DNA from: Amanita rubescens | Lineage: Eukaryota > Basidiomycota > Agaricomycetes > Agaricales > Amanitaceae | DNA: 64,000 bases | Assembly: GCA_015039365.1 (NCBI GenBank) | Contig: WION01000040.1 | Coordinates: forward strand, 186,001 to 250,000 | Direction: 5' to 3' | In this document: positions 30,095 to 43,899 of the stretch, piece after piece | Numbering within the stretch: position 1 is the stretch's first letter | Layout: the number at the start of each line of letters is the position of its first letter | Made by a program: the position numbers and the translations under genes | The notes under the pieces: generated by a model | The model's database searches: none | What the model was told of the DNA's origin: nothing | The model's input: only the letters and a program-made list of their open reading frames with translations

Positions 30095-31478
30095 ATGCAG
30101 AGGGCGACATCCTCCACATCACAGAATTCTCACGTCTTCCATGTCTCAGCCAACATCCCAGCATTAGCCAGGAAATTTTTCGCCTCCGTATCAAATCCTG
30201 CCGAAATCTTGTCCTCAAAGCTCGTCTCTAGAGTCCAAGGAACTGATGTTATCGAGGGGGGATACAACTATGTACACATTCTTAACCTCGACACAGGTGA
30301 ACCTGATAGACCTTTTCCCTTTATTCTACGCCTTCCAATCGATCCAAATACCATCTCGCGATCGCAGACCTCCACTTCCGTCGGCTGTATGCTATACTGT
30401 CAGCGGCACCCCGATCTCAACATACCCACTCCGGCCATCTACGCTTACAGCTGCACCCATGGATCTGAATTTATAGCCATGGAGTATATAGACGGCAACA
30501 GTTTGAGCAAAGTGTGGATGGATCTCCCAGAGGAAGAAAAAACTAATATGGCCAGCCAAGTTGCAGAGATAATGCGTACGATGAGGACAAAAACGGCCTT
30601 TAGCATGATTGGTGGAATCAACCCAGACGGCTCCGCATGTCCTCTTGTTGATGATGTTGATGTTACCAATGGAAGGGTAAGCCTCACCTGGACTACATGA
30701 TTCCGCAGAAGCTGAATACCGTATAGGGGGTTGTCGATGGTCTCGGTCTTTACAACATTGGACCGTTAGTTCTTCGACATTCATTTGCAATACATACTCA
30801 CATTTCACACAGATATGACTCTGTGCAAGAATACATTCGGTCTGTCTTCGACCGTGAATTCCACTACATGGATCAAATGTTGCACAAGGGCACGCTCTCG
30901 GCTCACGAAACAGAATTCAGACTGGAGATGAGTGATCGCCTTTCCAACTTGACGCCTGAGGATGCATTCGAGCGCGTGAAGAGCAAGAGGGACGATTTTA
31001 TAGCACATCCATACGACCAGTGCGAGTACCCCTTTGTGTTGCGGCACGGTGATCTGCATGGACGGAACGTCATAGTGAGGTACGTTCGGCTTTTTCTCCA
31101 AGTTGATCCCACCAGATAAGCCAACATTTAGTCATTCTTCTCCCCGTCGTATACTTGCGATCCTCGACTGGGACTTTGGTGGTTCCCACGCACTCCCTTT
31201 CGCTGATACAAGGTTTCGAGGTGTGTTCGCCGGACTTTGACGATGATATTGCTGTGCGTATGAAGGATGGAGAGGAGATATATCATTTTCAAATCCTAAT
31301 TGATGAACTCGCCGGAGAACTCCCAATCGATGTGAAGATGAACAGATTAGTGCTTTCCACGAGGTGGCACATCCTTAACCGGGAAGCCCTAACACCATCA
31401 GATAAGGATACCTGTGCTAGTACTTGTCTTGATGATTCCGGAGTCGATGCTGTGGGTAGTGTTCATGCTGAGGTATGA
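30095..31478 (+). CDS. Aminoglycoside phosphotransferase (APH)-like kinase
   Basis: A protein-kinase-fold small-molecule kinase of the APH family, expanded in basidiomycetes. The N-lobe reads SRVQGTDVIEGGYNYVHILN, and the hinge has FIAMEYIDGNSLSKVWMDLP. The catalytic loop is LRHGDLHGRNVIVS (HxDxxxxN, near 31045) and the metal-binding motif is ILAILDWDFGGSHALPFAD. Introns are about 30677-30726, 30765-30812 and 31080-31130. After PFADTRF the frame changes: VCSPDFDDDIAVRMKDG reads in the next frame, so one base near 31215 is extra or wrong. The substrate cannot be predicted. The start is taken at ATG 30095 because that frame runs without break into the kinase N-lobe. Confidence 0.68.
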
Positions 31479-31874
31479 GCCTTGTGTACGTGTAATTGAT
31501 GCCCATGGAGGAAGTGGTATAGTTACACATTACGCGTCCAGATTGTCTTTGAAACATCTATGCCGGGTAAAACCAGGCAATGTGGCCTAATTCCCCGGTA
31601 AAGGTCCCGGCCGAGGAGTCCCTTGTTACTTTAAGACTTAATACTAGTCTCGTTCCCAGGCGTAATGAGCAAGGTTGGCGTTGATGTGCTCTGAAGTTGT
31701 GCTTAAGTTACTGTACAAGTTGTACAGAAATGGGTGAATGTTTAATCGGTGTTTTATGTAAATGACGTGGTACATCGCAAATGGCGCAGCTAGAACAATC
31801 CCTGTAAACTACTATCATCCATATTTTTCAACAGATCCCTTGCTTCCCTTGCTGGCTTAGCAATGAAAGGTCTA
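31479..31874. other. Convergent intergenic region
   Basis: This lies between the 3' ends of the APH-like gene and GCN1. An imperfect inverted pair (TTACTGTACAAGTTGTACAG near 31706) is present; no other feature was seen. Confidence 0.35.
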
Positions 31875-34800
31875 TCACTTCCAATACTTTGGAATATTTT
31901 CTGCGCGACCCCGCGTAGCAGGGACAACTTTTGGAATATGTTTGGTGTGTCGTCGATGACATCAAGGTCCTCATCCGGAGAAAGAACCGTATTTATGACA
32001 ATCGAGGATGCCTCTGTTATCGGAGTCCCAATAATTAGGTTTGACCTATTCGTGCATTAATACTTTGATACATTGGAAAGAAAAGCCTGCGACGTACTCG
32101 ACCACGGGTCGAAGCATTTCATGGAACATAGTCATTGCAGACATCAGGAGTCCGACCGATTGATAATACGATTCTGGAGATAACGATTAGTCAAGTTGTT
32201 GGTAGGATGCATCAAGGCGTTTTACCTTCGCGGTCCTCCCGGAAAGCCTCAGTTATCAACTCGACACACGCTTCCTTCGACTTCTCCGCCATGTTTTGCC
32301 AAGCACTCTGCACCACCTTGGCAAGCGCGAGCACTATGGTACTCGCGACGGCATCATCACTTGATTTTGCGGTATTGATCAACTCGGTTATGACGGGATC
32401 AACGCGAGGCTGGTGCTTCATGAGCACCCCTAATGCCATTGCGGCCTTTCTGCGCACTGAAACGCTGGCCGGATCGCTTGCACTCTTCACGAATGTACGT
32501 TGCAGTTGCGGGAAGAATGGCTTAACAAAGGCAGGTATACGCTCCAGCATCGAAGTCAAAGCGCTGAGAATGGCGGTCTTGACAGAGGGCGGATACGTTG
32601 TCGCTTGCGTCGCGACACGGATGAGAGGTCCTGTGAAGGGAACAACGGAGGGTTTGATAGCGGCCTCCTCCGTTCTTTCAACGAGGTCACCGATTGCATA
32701 TGCAGCATTCTCCCTTTGCTCATTGTTGCCAGTCGTGAGACCAGCGATAATGATGGGAACCATGGGCGTGACACCTTTCGGTAAGCTGAATCCTGGAACA
32801 ATAGAACCAGGGGCGCCTGTTCCTTCGATGCTTCGTCTCAATGGTACAACCAAAGGCTCCAGCTCGTCCTTTGGCAGGGACTTTACAAAGGCATCTAGGG
32901 CTTCCCATGCCGCAGTGTGCACAGGCTTCTCCTGATCCTCAAGTAGTGAGATAAGTTGCCGTATCCAATCAACCCGATATAACGAGCTATCAAGTTCCGT
33001 CTCTCGGCAGAAAATGGCAAACAAATTGCAAGCCGTAACTCTCTTTCGTGGCGTTTCGTGCCCCGCCCTGCGCAACACAGTCAGTAATCCATAACGTCAG
33101 GCAATACTCTTAACTCACCAGCCAATTAATAGCATCATTAGTGTATGCAAGCCTTCATCATCGTTGACAGCAGAAAGTGACGCATGAAGGGCCTCATCAA
33201 CTGCCGACGAAAGCTCTTCGTCGTTACTCTCTTCGGAAACTTGGACCAAAGCAGTGAGAATAACGTTTAGACGTCGACTCAAAGCATTGCCAGCTACAGT
33301 CACAAGAGAAGCCAAAGCGCGAGCATTGAAGGCGGTCATTGGAATTGCCGTTAACGTGGGTATCAACACAGGGAATACCGTCGAGGCTCGCACCTAAGTC
33401 ACAATTAGCTAAGATATCAAGACCGATCGATCGAGGTGCTCACACTCATAACCTCTTTGAGAGCTTGTAAGGCAGTTCCTGAACCCTTGCCGGGTTGACG
33501 GAGGGCTTCCAGAAGCGTTGGTATAGTTTGATCAATGGCTTTAGCACCCATTTGCTGCTGCAAGGCATCAAACGCCTTCGCTGCAGCGGCGCGGACGTTC
33601 GTTTCATCATCAACAAGTGAGCCTCTAACTATTGATATAATTCCGTCTTCGTGGTCTTCCCTCTGTCCATCGGTGGCACTCATCCTGCATTCCTCAGAAA
33701 TCAATGGTAGGAAATAAGATATTGGAATTTCACGTACACCATCTCGCATATGACAAGACATACACCTTCTCTGACCTGAGCATCTGATGACGCTGATTTG
33801 TCCTTCAAAATGGTCACAATTTCACCAAGAACCTCTTTCGCCAAACTTGCGGCAAAATTCTGTTATCGTTCTGCCTGCCGTCTGAAAGAGACTTAGAACT
33901 AATTGAAATGACAGGGTAATTCGATTACCTCTTGCTGCTCTGGTTCATCTCCGGCCATGAGATAGATTATTTGGTTCACAAGTTCAGGAAGCAATTCCCG
34001 TACTAAAGTATCATCAGCTTCGCATATTCTGGGAAAAAGAAAATTGTGGAATACCTGTCCTCGGCGTGTTGCCGACCAGGACTTTCCAGATTTGAATTGA
34101 CGACTGGCGCACGATGGCCACACCATCTTGGCGAACGATGTACAGAGCGGCCAAGACACGATCACGGCGTTCAACGCCAAGCGCATCGACAAGTGCTTTA
34201 CGAGATGATTCAACCATGATAGTTTCCGCATGTACTTCTTCCTCTTCATCCGCTTCGGCAACTTTCCCTGATATTCCAGACACCTTGAATAGCAATTCAC
34301 CAACAAGTGTAACGGATGATTGCTGCGAAAAATGAAGATTAACATGCATGAGGTCAAAGGATGAACGCAACAACATACCCGAATACGCCAGCCAGGGTCG
34401 AACATGCCTCGTTCCAACTCTGGTAGAAAAAGATCGATAGCTTTGCTGGAGTAATTTGTAACGACCATCCTTCCAGCACGCATGGCCGCTTCGCGAACGT
34501 ATTCTTCAGTATCTGAAAGTCCACTAAGAATGGGGCTGATGATTCTTGGGAGATGTGGTTGGAACCGAGTCCCAAAGGTAACCGGTAGATATACGAGTAG
34601 TGACATAAAGCCTTCTCGTACTGTTGCCCTTGGTGACTGCGCATTAACAATGATATCTGGAAGAAGCCCTTCTAATCTTTCCATTCCAAGACCGGATAAA
34701 ACTTCACTGAGACCCTGAGCGGCTCCTTGTCGGTCCACTCCGGACGTGTCAGATTTCAAGACGCGGATTAGGCCAGGAACAAGGTCAGGGAAATGCACTT

Positions 34801-37800
34801 CACCCAGTCGTTCGACAAGGGTACCCAGAGCCTTCGCAGCCGTTGCCCTTGCTTCGGGGACAGGATCAACTAAGACTTTATGCACAAGCGGCAGTAATTG
34901 CGAAAGATAAGGAACAAAATCTTTTGAATCTGTTAAAGAAGATAGATTTCCTATGATCTGTGCTGCCTTCTTTTTCGTGTCAGCACTTCGTTCGCGAAGG
35001 CCACGTTCCAAAACCGGAACAAGCTAGACAATAGTTCATTAGTTGTCATTTCCCTTTAGATGATCCCTAGTCTTACCAGTGCGAGCGATGAATGATCAAT
35101 GTAGTGCACGAAAGATGTCTTAAGCAAAGAGGATAAGGCATTGGGGGTCTTGGCTGGATCGACCAGTGCTTTAAGAAGCGCAGGGACGAGAGTCTGGATT
35201 TCCGGATTACTGATGACTTCGCCAAACATTTTCAGACTCTTGTTGGCAGTCGTGCGGACTTGTGCATGGGAATCAGTGAGGACGCCGGTAAGTCTGGGTA
35301 TGATGATGGGTAACGACAAGGAAAGCTGCCGAGGAGAACAGTATGCCATCATTCCAAGTAGTTCAATTGAACCCTTCTTCGATCGCCATTGCTTGTCGTC
35401 AAGTCCCCCCATTAGGGTTGGAAGGATGAGCTTAACGCCGTAGCCAGAAAGGTTACCCATGATGACACGGGCAGCATCTTGACTAGCTTCACGCACATCA
35501 CTAGAAGAGTCTCCAAATGACGTGAGAAGCATTGGGAGTGCATCTGTAATGTATGGCTCAAACAGGCGGCCGAGGGTACTAGATAAAGTCTCGAACGCAA
35601 ACATGACACCTTGCCTTGGTTCATAACGCTTCTTTTCTTCCATTCCGACATTGAGACGTGTCATGACACTGAATTCCTTCATGCCAGAGATCCCAATGCC
35701 CTTTATCACACCGGCAAGACCATACGCGGCACCACGACGTGTAGCATACTTCGGGGAATCAAATAACTCTTCGAAAAGATCTGTGACAAGCTTTTGAAGC
35801 CTGGGTCCGGAAATGAGCAGAACTAGAGGCGAGAGACAATCGGATACAGCAATTTGCACTTGTTCCGCAGGCGTCTTCAAGGCCTCAACTAGCCTATTTA
35901 CGATGTCTGGAAGTCGTTTGCTTTGAGCGTCGAGATGACGAGCCAACCGACCAAACAGAATGACAACGGCTTCCTTTATCTGGTCTTCTGACTCTGATGC
36001 AGCGCTGGCCTTCGACAGATGTTCTTCGAAGATAGTTATCAGCGTTGGCAGGTGTCGTCCGCCAAGGAGGTCAACAACTCTTGTCCCAGCCGAAAGCATT
36101 CCACGACGGACTTGAGCTTCTCTATCACCTAGCGCTTTCTCATCTACAAGGAATTTGATAAACGGTTCTACCTCAGTATCGATGAAGGAAGGAGCAAGCA
36201 ATTCAAATGTGCGTGCAGTCGCAACACGGGCTGGCCAAGGATCGACTCTTTCAAGACTTTGTGAAATCAGAATACCCTATAAGAAATTGAATAAAGCGCA
36301 AGAAGCGCACAATCGACTCGTACATATTCATCATATTCAGGCTCCAAAATTTTGGCCTACGAACATATTATTAAATAAAAGTTAATGTCAGGATGGAATT
36401 CGTACCTTCTCCCGGTAGTAGTCCTTTGCGACGCTAAGAGTCTTTTCGATTGTCCGAGGATATTGCACAACCGCATCAGCAATGGCCGCAGCCGCGCCGG
36501 ACCTCACAAATGCGTTATCGTGCCCTAGATAATCGACGAGTCGATTAAGGAAGTTTTCAGGTACGTCGAGCCCATTGTCCTCCCAAACATGTTGAGCAAG
36601 TCGCGCATTGTGTTCATCTTCGTCATGACAAGCAAGCCAGATCTCGGGAGACCAGTCCAAGTCAGTCAGATCAAGTGGCTATAAGGACCCAGAGTTAGTT
36701 CACCACCGTTTAAACTTGGCATATTCATACCTGAAGGGTTTGCAAGCAAGCGTTCCGGACATGCGGTTCTTGCGTTAGTAGCCCACGTAGTAGAACAGAG
36801 ACATCTTCATTTGTAGCTGTCGCGGATATGGCCTCTCCTAGTTCAATCAATGCAGAGGATGCATCTTTGCTGAGGGCAGACTGTGAACGAATTATATGCA
36901 GGAGATCCTCGAGGACCTGAAGTCGTGGATAGGTGATGTCGGAAACTACCAACCAATGACCTTAGCATTATGCGGGGTCAAAGGAGAGAAGACACCCACA
37001 TTGACCGCAATGGAATTTGACGATGTTGAGCGCCAAGGTGACCTGTTCGAGGCCTTCGTCCTCATCCGACGCAGAAATGCCACCCTGCTTCAGCACTTGA
37101 CTAAGCAAAGGATAAGCATACGAGAAAGTTGGGCCATCGAAAGCTGCCTGCTCGGATAAAGACCGCAGACGATAAAGCACTCGGATTATCAAGGCTGATG
37201 CGAAAGAGTCAGAGCCACGCCTTTTCTGAACTGAAGGACGTACTATTCAAAGGTTCCGCTTGGAATTCATCCGGCACTGTCTTGACATTGAGACTCCGAA
37301 GCGTTGCCAATCCAATCCATTTACGGAAAGCATCAAGCCTATCAGAGCAACAAGTCGCCAACAGCTATCTTATGTTACCCAGGCCCGAGACATTGTCTGA
37401 GCATCGGAACTCACCAGGTATGTATCGAAGGCACTTTCACCAACCAGAGTCGATCCGTAGCCAAGCGCTCCAACAAGCAGAAGCGAGGCAAGGGATGCAA
37501 TGTAAGGACGGAACTCCTCTATACCCGCAGCGACTAGGCTTCGGATGAAGTTCAGTCCTCGCTCGAGGTTAGCTTTTATAGACGCCACGCGCTGTCGTAT
37601 CTTCGCTTCCTTCCCTAGCTGAGCCTGCACAAGCGCTTGTTGCTGCTTTGTCAGAGTCACGGTCCCCGGAGCCTTCTTGTTTGCGAGGGATTTCCGTAGG
37701 TCATCTTCCCACTTGGCAATATCGGCATCTTTGCCTTTGGAGGGCCGAGCCTCCCCCTTGCCAGATAAAACTGGAAAATCAAAGTTAGCCAGCTTAATGC

Positions 37801-40800
37801 GAAAAAGCAAGATGATCGTATACCATCCACATAGGCAATCCCTTCTGGAGTCTTCCATATACCAATGTCGGTTTCAGTCAAATCTTTGACTAAAGCTGGA
37901 TCAAGATCTGAGCAGAGCTGATCGTTTATTCTAGGCAGCACGGTCTCGGGTGATACGAATGCCAAAGTTCGGATGGCATTGTAACTGGCTTCCTGGAACC
38001 CGCTCTGTATAACATTCAGCCAACTGACCACCTCATTCAACCACAAAACTTGCCTGTACGTCCATCATTGACGCAGTCAGTATTAGCTTTAACGCAGCAT
38101 CTAGTTTTTTATTCGTGAGCTCGCGAGGATCAGCACCGGCCTTTTGGCACAAGTCGATCCACGTCTGTCTGAGACCTCCGCCTGTAAAGCGAAATTCAGC
38201 AAGGTGCTGAAGCAATGAATGACAGACTGACAAACAAGAGGATGATGGGCCACATCGACATACTGCACCAATACCTCCTCCCGAATTTCATTCTCAACGT
38301 CTTCCGCAAAGGTAACGGCGCTGAGAAGCATACCAGCGAGACGTCCTTGTTTGTTCACAGGTGGCGGTGTCGGCTCGTCGGATGATGATGCAGTCACTTT
38401 GGGAGCAAGAGTAGGACGCGAAAGATATATAGTCAATGCCTCTCGGACGATGTTATTCGTCAACATCGGCAGCTTTTCCGCAGACCTAGTAATTATCGTT
38501 TGGGCGCTCTTCCGAGTCTCAGGAGAGTTGCTATCCACCCCCAAGTGAACAAATGCGAGCCCAAGCTGCGTTCTGCGTTAATAGTTAGGAACAAACCTAA
38601 ACGAAGAAGTTCATGCACTCACCGTAAAATTTCGCTCTTTGCCAATTCGCTCTTAAAACATTGTAATGTCGCATTGCAAGCTCTTAAGAACCAATTCTCG
38701 TCTTCGACATCTGTAATCTTTTGATAAACCTTGTCCCAGAGTAGGAAAGAGGGTTTTGTTGAACTCGTTAAAAGCGATTGAATGATTGCATTGCGGGAGA
38801 TAACATCATCTAGAGATTTGTAAGCCTCCTTGCATGTTCCAGTTGCATTGATGCGTGACATACCGAACTTTCCGGAACGCGCGAAGGAGCCTAGAACGAC
38901 GGTGATGGCAATATATCCCTCTATAGGTCCACCACTCGCGGTAAGTGCGGTAGAGGAGCTAGACTTGAGACACGCTTCTAATGCTGGCAAGATGCTCTTA
39001 GCGAAACTAATTCCCTTCTCTGCGGTCAAGATATCATCCCCTTCAAACAAAACAGAACCGGTTAGGGCGCAGAAAGCCCGCTTGACAGCTGGTTTGGAGC
39101 TATTCATTTCCTTCGCAATCAAGGTGGTCATATCAGCTGCTAACGGCTCGTCGACAGTTGGCTGCAAAAGCATCGCCACATGAGGAGCTAATACGGAAGC
39201 CAGAACAGCTGTCGCCTGTTCCTGCGTTTGAGCCTCCTTGGCGAGAATGGGGGTTGCTACTTGAATAAGGTCCGCGGAAAGCTTGGGTTTTGGTGTGATA
39301 TAACTCAGCATTGAGTACAATGCGATTCGATGTTCAGGGCCTGCGGATTTGCCCGTTTTGGGTAGGTTGAGGAGTTCGGTCACTGCTACTGGGAAAAGCT
39401 CATTTGGGTCAGAAAGATCAATAGCCGCGACGATAGTTTTGAAAAGTTGAACGGAACTTGATCTGACTAAGGCGCTGCTGGATTTTGAGCTATTGATGAC
39501 TTGCGTCACCAACCGCCGGAATACATCAGGTTCCATTGGGTGTTTATACGCAGAGAAAAATTGCGTGGCAACTGTGGGCTTCAGCGTCAAAGCGATTTTC
39601 TCATCAAGAACATTCAATAGTTACCTGGAAGTGAATGTTCAGGGGAGCGCAGGAAAGCTTTTTCCATTGCTGGAAGAATAGTCTTGGTAAGGTCATCTGG
39701 AGTCATGAATGTGGATATGAAGTCGAAAAGCGAGTTCTACAAAGGCAAGGATGAGCACATTGTCCCGCTGCCCACCAGCGTTAACAGACCGTGATATGAG
39801 GTGGGACTGAAGATCTAGAAAGCAGGACCGTGTTGGAGTATAGAGTGGTGATACCGTTCTATGTTGATCTCAGCGAAAGTTTTGACGAAATTGACAAAGG
39901 TAGCACCTTTAAATCTTGAGGCAGTCGCTCAACAAATGGTCGACTGTCATGCTTGAGGCGGATGAGGACGCTAACCGCCACGTCGATCAAAGAAATGAGC
40001 TGCAGAGGTGCTGAATACGTCTTTGCTTGGGAGAGCAGCGCCTCTATCACGACAGGAATAGTATTTCCGGACTAAAGTCGAGACATTAATAGAGAGTGCA
40101 ACATCATCGGAAATCAAATACCGAACGTAGAGCTCGCCGCACGCGAACTAAAACTCCCTTTTGCAATGAGAATTTCGCTTGCCCAGAACCAAGTATAAGG
40201 TCCAACAAGATTCCTATTGAAGTGATAACGGATCGCCATGGGTTTGACGATGTGAATTCGTCATCAAACTTGACGCAAATGGTGTATGCCCCACAAGCCC
40301 AACATAGGAGTACAAATATATCTCCAGTTGCATAAGAACTGGAATTACGTTTAGGATTGCTACGCGGGAGAAAAAAAACGCGCTCTCACCTAGCAGCACC
40401 CCGCTTTGCTACCCGTCCAACTTCCACACCCAACCAGCCAATTATCTGCTCTGCAACACCCATCTTTGTCTCATCCTGAGCACCTTTTGGAGTACCCCGC
40501 AGTTCGTCACGACGAACGAGTTCCATCCCCACGTCTTGAACAGCTTCTCTTGAGCCAGAGTCATTATACCGAGGATAAGTCAATGTCAGCAGTTTGAACA
40601 CATCCAACGTCTGGGACAGAGTCAGATCTGCAAGGTTGCATCATCTAGTATACGACACAGGCCAGATCGCCAACGTGGGCATACCGCCATGCTTTGCCAG
40701 AGACAACAATTCGTCCCGCAAGAACTGTATCCGAGTCTTCGTCTTGCCCACGAGGAGCACGCTTCGAGCGTAATTGAGTGCTTGTGACCAATCGCGGGGC

Positions 40801-40898
40801 ACGAGGTCTCGACTCCAAGAAGCGCCGCCTGCTTCTTCGTCGTCTTCCGCGCCTGCTACGGTCGACGAAATCCACGATTCGATTGCCAAATTGGACAT
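31875..40898 (-). CDS. GCN1: Translational activator GCN1
   Basis: A giant HEAT-repeat protein that binds ribosomes and GCN20 and activates the eIF2-alpha kinase GCN2 under amino-acid starvation. The start is at 40898 ([12 protein letters not shown]). About 15 exons run to the stop at 31875-31877 (ending FQKYWK). The best-conserved part is 36.2-33.9 kb: [36 protein letters not shown] (the GCN1 EF3-like segment), [20 protein letters not shown]. The last introns are near 32230-32190 and 32085-32010, giving [12 protein letters not shown] and [20 protein letters not shown]-terminal exons. Length (about 2,600 residues) and HEAT pattern fit the family. Individual exon borders were not all checked. 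No disabling change was noted in the exons inspected. Confidence 0.88.
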
Positions 40899-41537
40899 TC
40901 GACCTACGTCCTGCTCCTTTGCTTTAAGCTTTGAAAAAGTGGCCTTTTTGTACAGTGTGAAGACTCAAGAGTGTAACAGGTCAAGGAAACTTGAACCAGC
41001 GCGAGCAACCGCGACTTCAAGAAAAAATCAGATTGAGATTATCTGACCGTGGGAATCCCGGTCATCATGCCTTCTTCCCGACGCTCTGAAGTAAATCTCT
41101 CTAAGAAGGCGTATATTCTCCTCGGCGATCCGCAGCACGAGTGCAAAAGGTCATGCTAGCTATAACCATTGTTTATGCAGTAGACTCGGGACGTAGGCGA
41201 GCTGCTTTGGTGTTCAATGCATGCCAGGATGGACGAGTAGGAACGGAACGTCTTCACACTTCGGAGAAACCAAGAAATTCCAGGCGCCACGTGCACGTCA
41301 GGTCCCCCATTTTTCTAGAAGGCGGGAACATTTCTAGACGCTCTAACGTATGCGATCTCCTCTGCGGGGATTTTGGAATACTTGACGTGGCTGAGCAATT
41401 ACGCTCTACCCGGCATATCTCCTTCTTTTCTCCAGATCAATGGTAGCTGAACGCTACACGTGTACGAGGCCGGCTGGTTATAACCGCGTAGGGGTAGTCG
41501 GTCTCCTTCATAGCAATCCTCTCGTTGCGTCTTCACA
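40899..41537. other. Divergent promoter region, GCN1 / BTB gene
   Basis: The two gene starts face away from each other across 639 bases. Short non-coding frames only; no repeat was recognised. Confidence 0.4.
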
Positions 41538-42420
41538 ATGTCCCCCAGTCACGACTTGAAACATCTTGACCGTCATCCTGAATACTATATCCCGGATGGG
41601 AACATTCACATCTTGGTTAGCATCACATTCATATTCTCTCTACGGTCTTCATGACGCGTATTCACAGGTCGAAAAAACACTGTTTAAAGTTCACTCGCAT
41701 TTCTTCCTTCGAGAGTCGCCCAAATTTCAAGAATACCTCCAGAACTCTGGCCAAGCCCAAAAGGGCACATCCGACTCGAATGCGGTCGTCCTGGAGAACG
41801 TCACGGCCCACGAATTTTCCGTGTTCCTTTGGGTATTTTATGACCCGTATGTACCCATTTATTTCTTTTCAATTGAACGTACTTGTTTTTCTAACGGCAC
41901 CGTTGCAGAAAATTTTCACGCCAAACGACGGTGGAAAACTGGAAAATTATCCTGAACCTGGCCCACAATTGGTTGTTCCCAGAAGTCAAAGCTCTTGCGA
42001 TCCAAGCGTTGGAGAACATTCGGATTCCACTCGTCGAACGAATCGGGTTGTATCAACAACACCATATTCCAGAGGGTGTCATTACCCCTCATTATGCCGC
42101 CCTATGTGCTCGGGCACAATTACTCACGCTGGAGGAGACAGAGACATTAGGAATGCACACGGCCTTGATGATTTTCTCGGTTCGAGAGCGTTTACTAACT
42201 ACCCAGGATGGTGCACGTCCATTAGATCAAGTCGACAAGAAAATCTTCCCTAAGGCTATCAATGCCTATTTTGAATCGCAAAAGAAAAAGGCTTTGCTCA
42301 AAGATGGCAAACAAGGTAAGCAATTTGATAAGCCTGATAATTGATTTTTGACGTATATTTCTAGTCAACGGCGCAGGTAACCTTGGAACAGGAGGGACGT
42401 CGCCAACAAATGCCAAGTAG
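41538..42420 (+). CDS. BTB/POZ domain protein
   Basis: A complete member of the basidiomycete BTB family. The start at 41538 gives MSPSHDLKHLDRHPEYYIPD. Intron 41616-41667 separates it from VEKTLFKVHSHFFLRESPKF, the BTB core. Intron 41847-41908 gives YDP|KFSRQTTVENWKIILNLA, and intron 42316-42364 gives KQ|VNGAGNLGTGG. All three introns have standard GT-AG borders and keep the frame; stop 42418-42420. The N-terminal YYIPDGNIHIL motif is typical of these proteins, and the C-terminal half is helical. A function as an adaptor or ubiquitin-ligase subunit is family inference only. Confidence 0.82.
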
Positions 42421-42792
42421 TATACTCCTCACTGGCGTTTTACCATCTTGTCATGTATCAAGTATTAGCTAAAATTGTACAATACACATCGCAATGATTA
42501 TGAGCAGTTTGCGCAAAATAAGATAAAGACTAAGGTCATATAGAATACAGCGTGATGCAAATGGCATCTTGACAAAGGAACGTTGCAAACAGATGGACCA
42601 ATAAATGAAAGAAAGTTTATCGACAAAGCAAGGAATGATGTTAGCTTGAATAAAGAAAGAAAGGAATGTTGATGGTGGCAGTCGTGTTCTAAGCATCGTA
42701 TGCGTCCGTCATTATATATGTACAAAGTCCGCGGCGAGTTGTCGCCCGTTCCATACCTTCCTATCTACATAGAGGGCATGGCACCCATAATA
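42421..42792. other. Convergent intergenic region
   Basis: AT-rich 3' flanks of the BTB gene and the membrane-protein gene. No feature beyond presumed polyadenylation signals. Confidence 0.35.
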
Positions 42793-43447
42793 CTATGAGA
42801 TTTGTTCGCGTGTTTGGTCCAGATAGCTGGACTGGTGTCCATAGGCCGGAGGGGGAGGCAAATCATCACCCGATTCCCTATCATCGTAACCCTGTCTAAT
42901 CAGCCTTGCGGCTTTTGATTCGCGCTCTTTCATTATTTCTACCGGCGATTTTGGAGGTTCTAGGGTTGATGGGCTAGGTGGGAAGGAGGAACAGCATGGA
43001 GTGGGGGGTTCAATTTCCGTAACTCCCAATGGATTGAATGGAGCGCCCGGATTTGAAAATTCCCAAGCACCGTCTGGTCTACGTGTTGCAATCCGCATGT
43101 TAGCTCCTGGAATGTGGTCTGACACGGATCAGTCACAAGACCCGAAATAACAGAGAGGGACGGGAAAACGTACGGAAATGAGGGACCAGATTTGACGTGG
43201 AACCATATGGCGAGACTGGGGCAGGAGCGTGATTTCCCTCGAGAACCATAGACGCCCGGGGCCGACGTTCTGGATCATAATCTGTTCGACGCGCCCTCCC
43301 TCGCAAAACGAGATAAACCGCTACTCCAATGGAAAGGGCGACCACGATAACCACGACAGCGGCTATGACCCCAGCCGGCGTTCCATCATGGCTAGCTTGA
43401 TGTGAACCAGAGAGCGTCGTGGACGCTGGTGAAGATTGGCTCGACAT
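42793..43447 (-). CDS. Single-pass membrane protein with proline-rich tail (5' end unresolved)
   Basis: The frame from 43447 reads a Ser/Thr-rich stretch, then a transmembrane segment (GVIAAVVVIVVALSIGVAVY), then a basic stop-transfer RGRARR. A 53-nt intron (about 43124-43176) leads to IPGANMRIATRRPDGAWEF, and the tail is proline-rich (PPTPCCSSFPPSPS; DDLPPPPAYG). This resembles Agaricomycete surface sensors with a cytosolic proline-rich tail. Coding-like sequence continues upstream to about 43820 (VWHVVLDRGLKNEGLFASFQ and WTSIR before a GTAAGG donor near 43568). The true start and signal peptide therefore probably lie farther upstream, but frames there disagree. Confidence 0.6.
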
Positions 43448-43899
43448 GGACCTCGGCCAGCTGCGTTCCTCACGACCTCTAACAAGACGTAATCCAGGTT
43501 CGCGAGAAAAAGAAGAAAAAACAATACATTAAACACATTTTCTCAAAACAATCGAAACTAGAAGCCTTACCGGATGGATGTCCACTGATCCAGTGTTTTT
43601 GCGCACCCTTGGGCGACGAGGACGGCAACCGACGTGGCAGGAACAGTTTGGAAGCTAGCGAACAAACCTTCGTTTTTCAGCCCTCGGTCCAAAACCACAT
43701 GCCAAACGGTTCCGATATCAGGGCCGTTTTGATATCTGTCAACAACGTGACATAGCGCGATTCGAAGCCACGATTTTCTGACAGACCATGTTTGGCAATC
43801 CGTTTCAACTCGATAAAGCCCTGTACGAGAGTGTACGACACCTTATATTATCTCTCTCTTCATGTACTTACATTATACCTATGGGAGATTGAGAATGAG

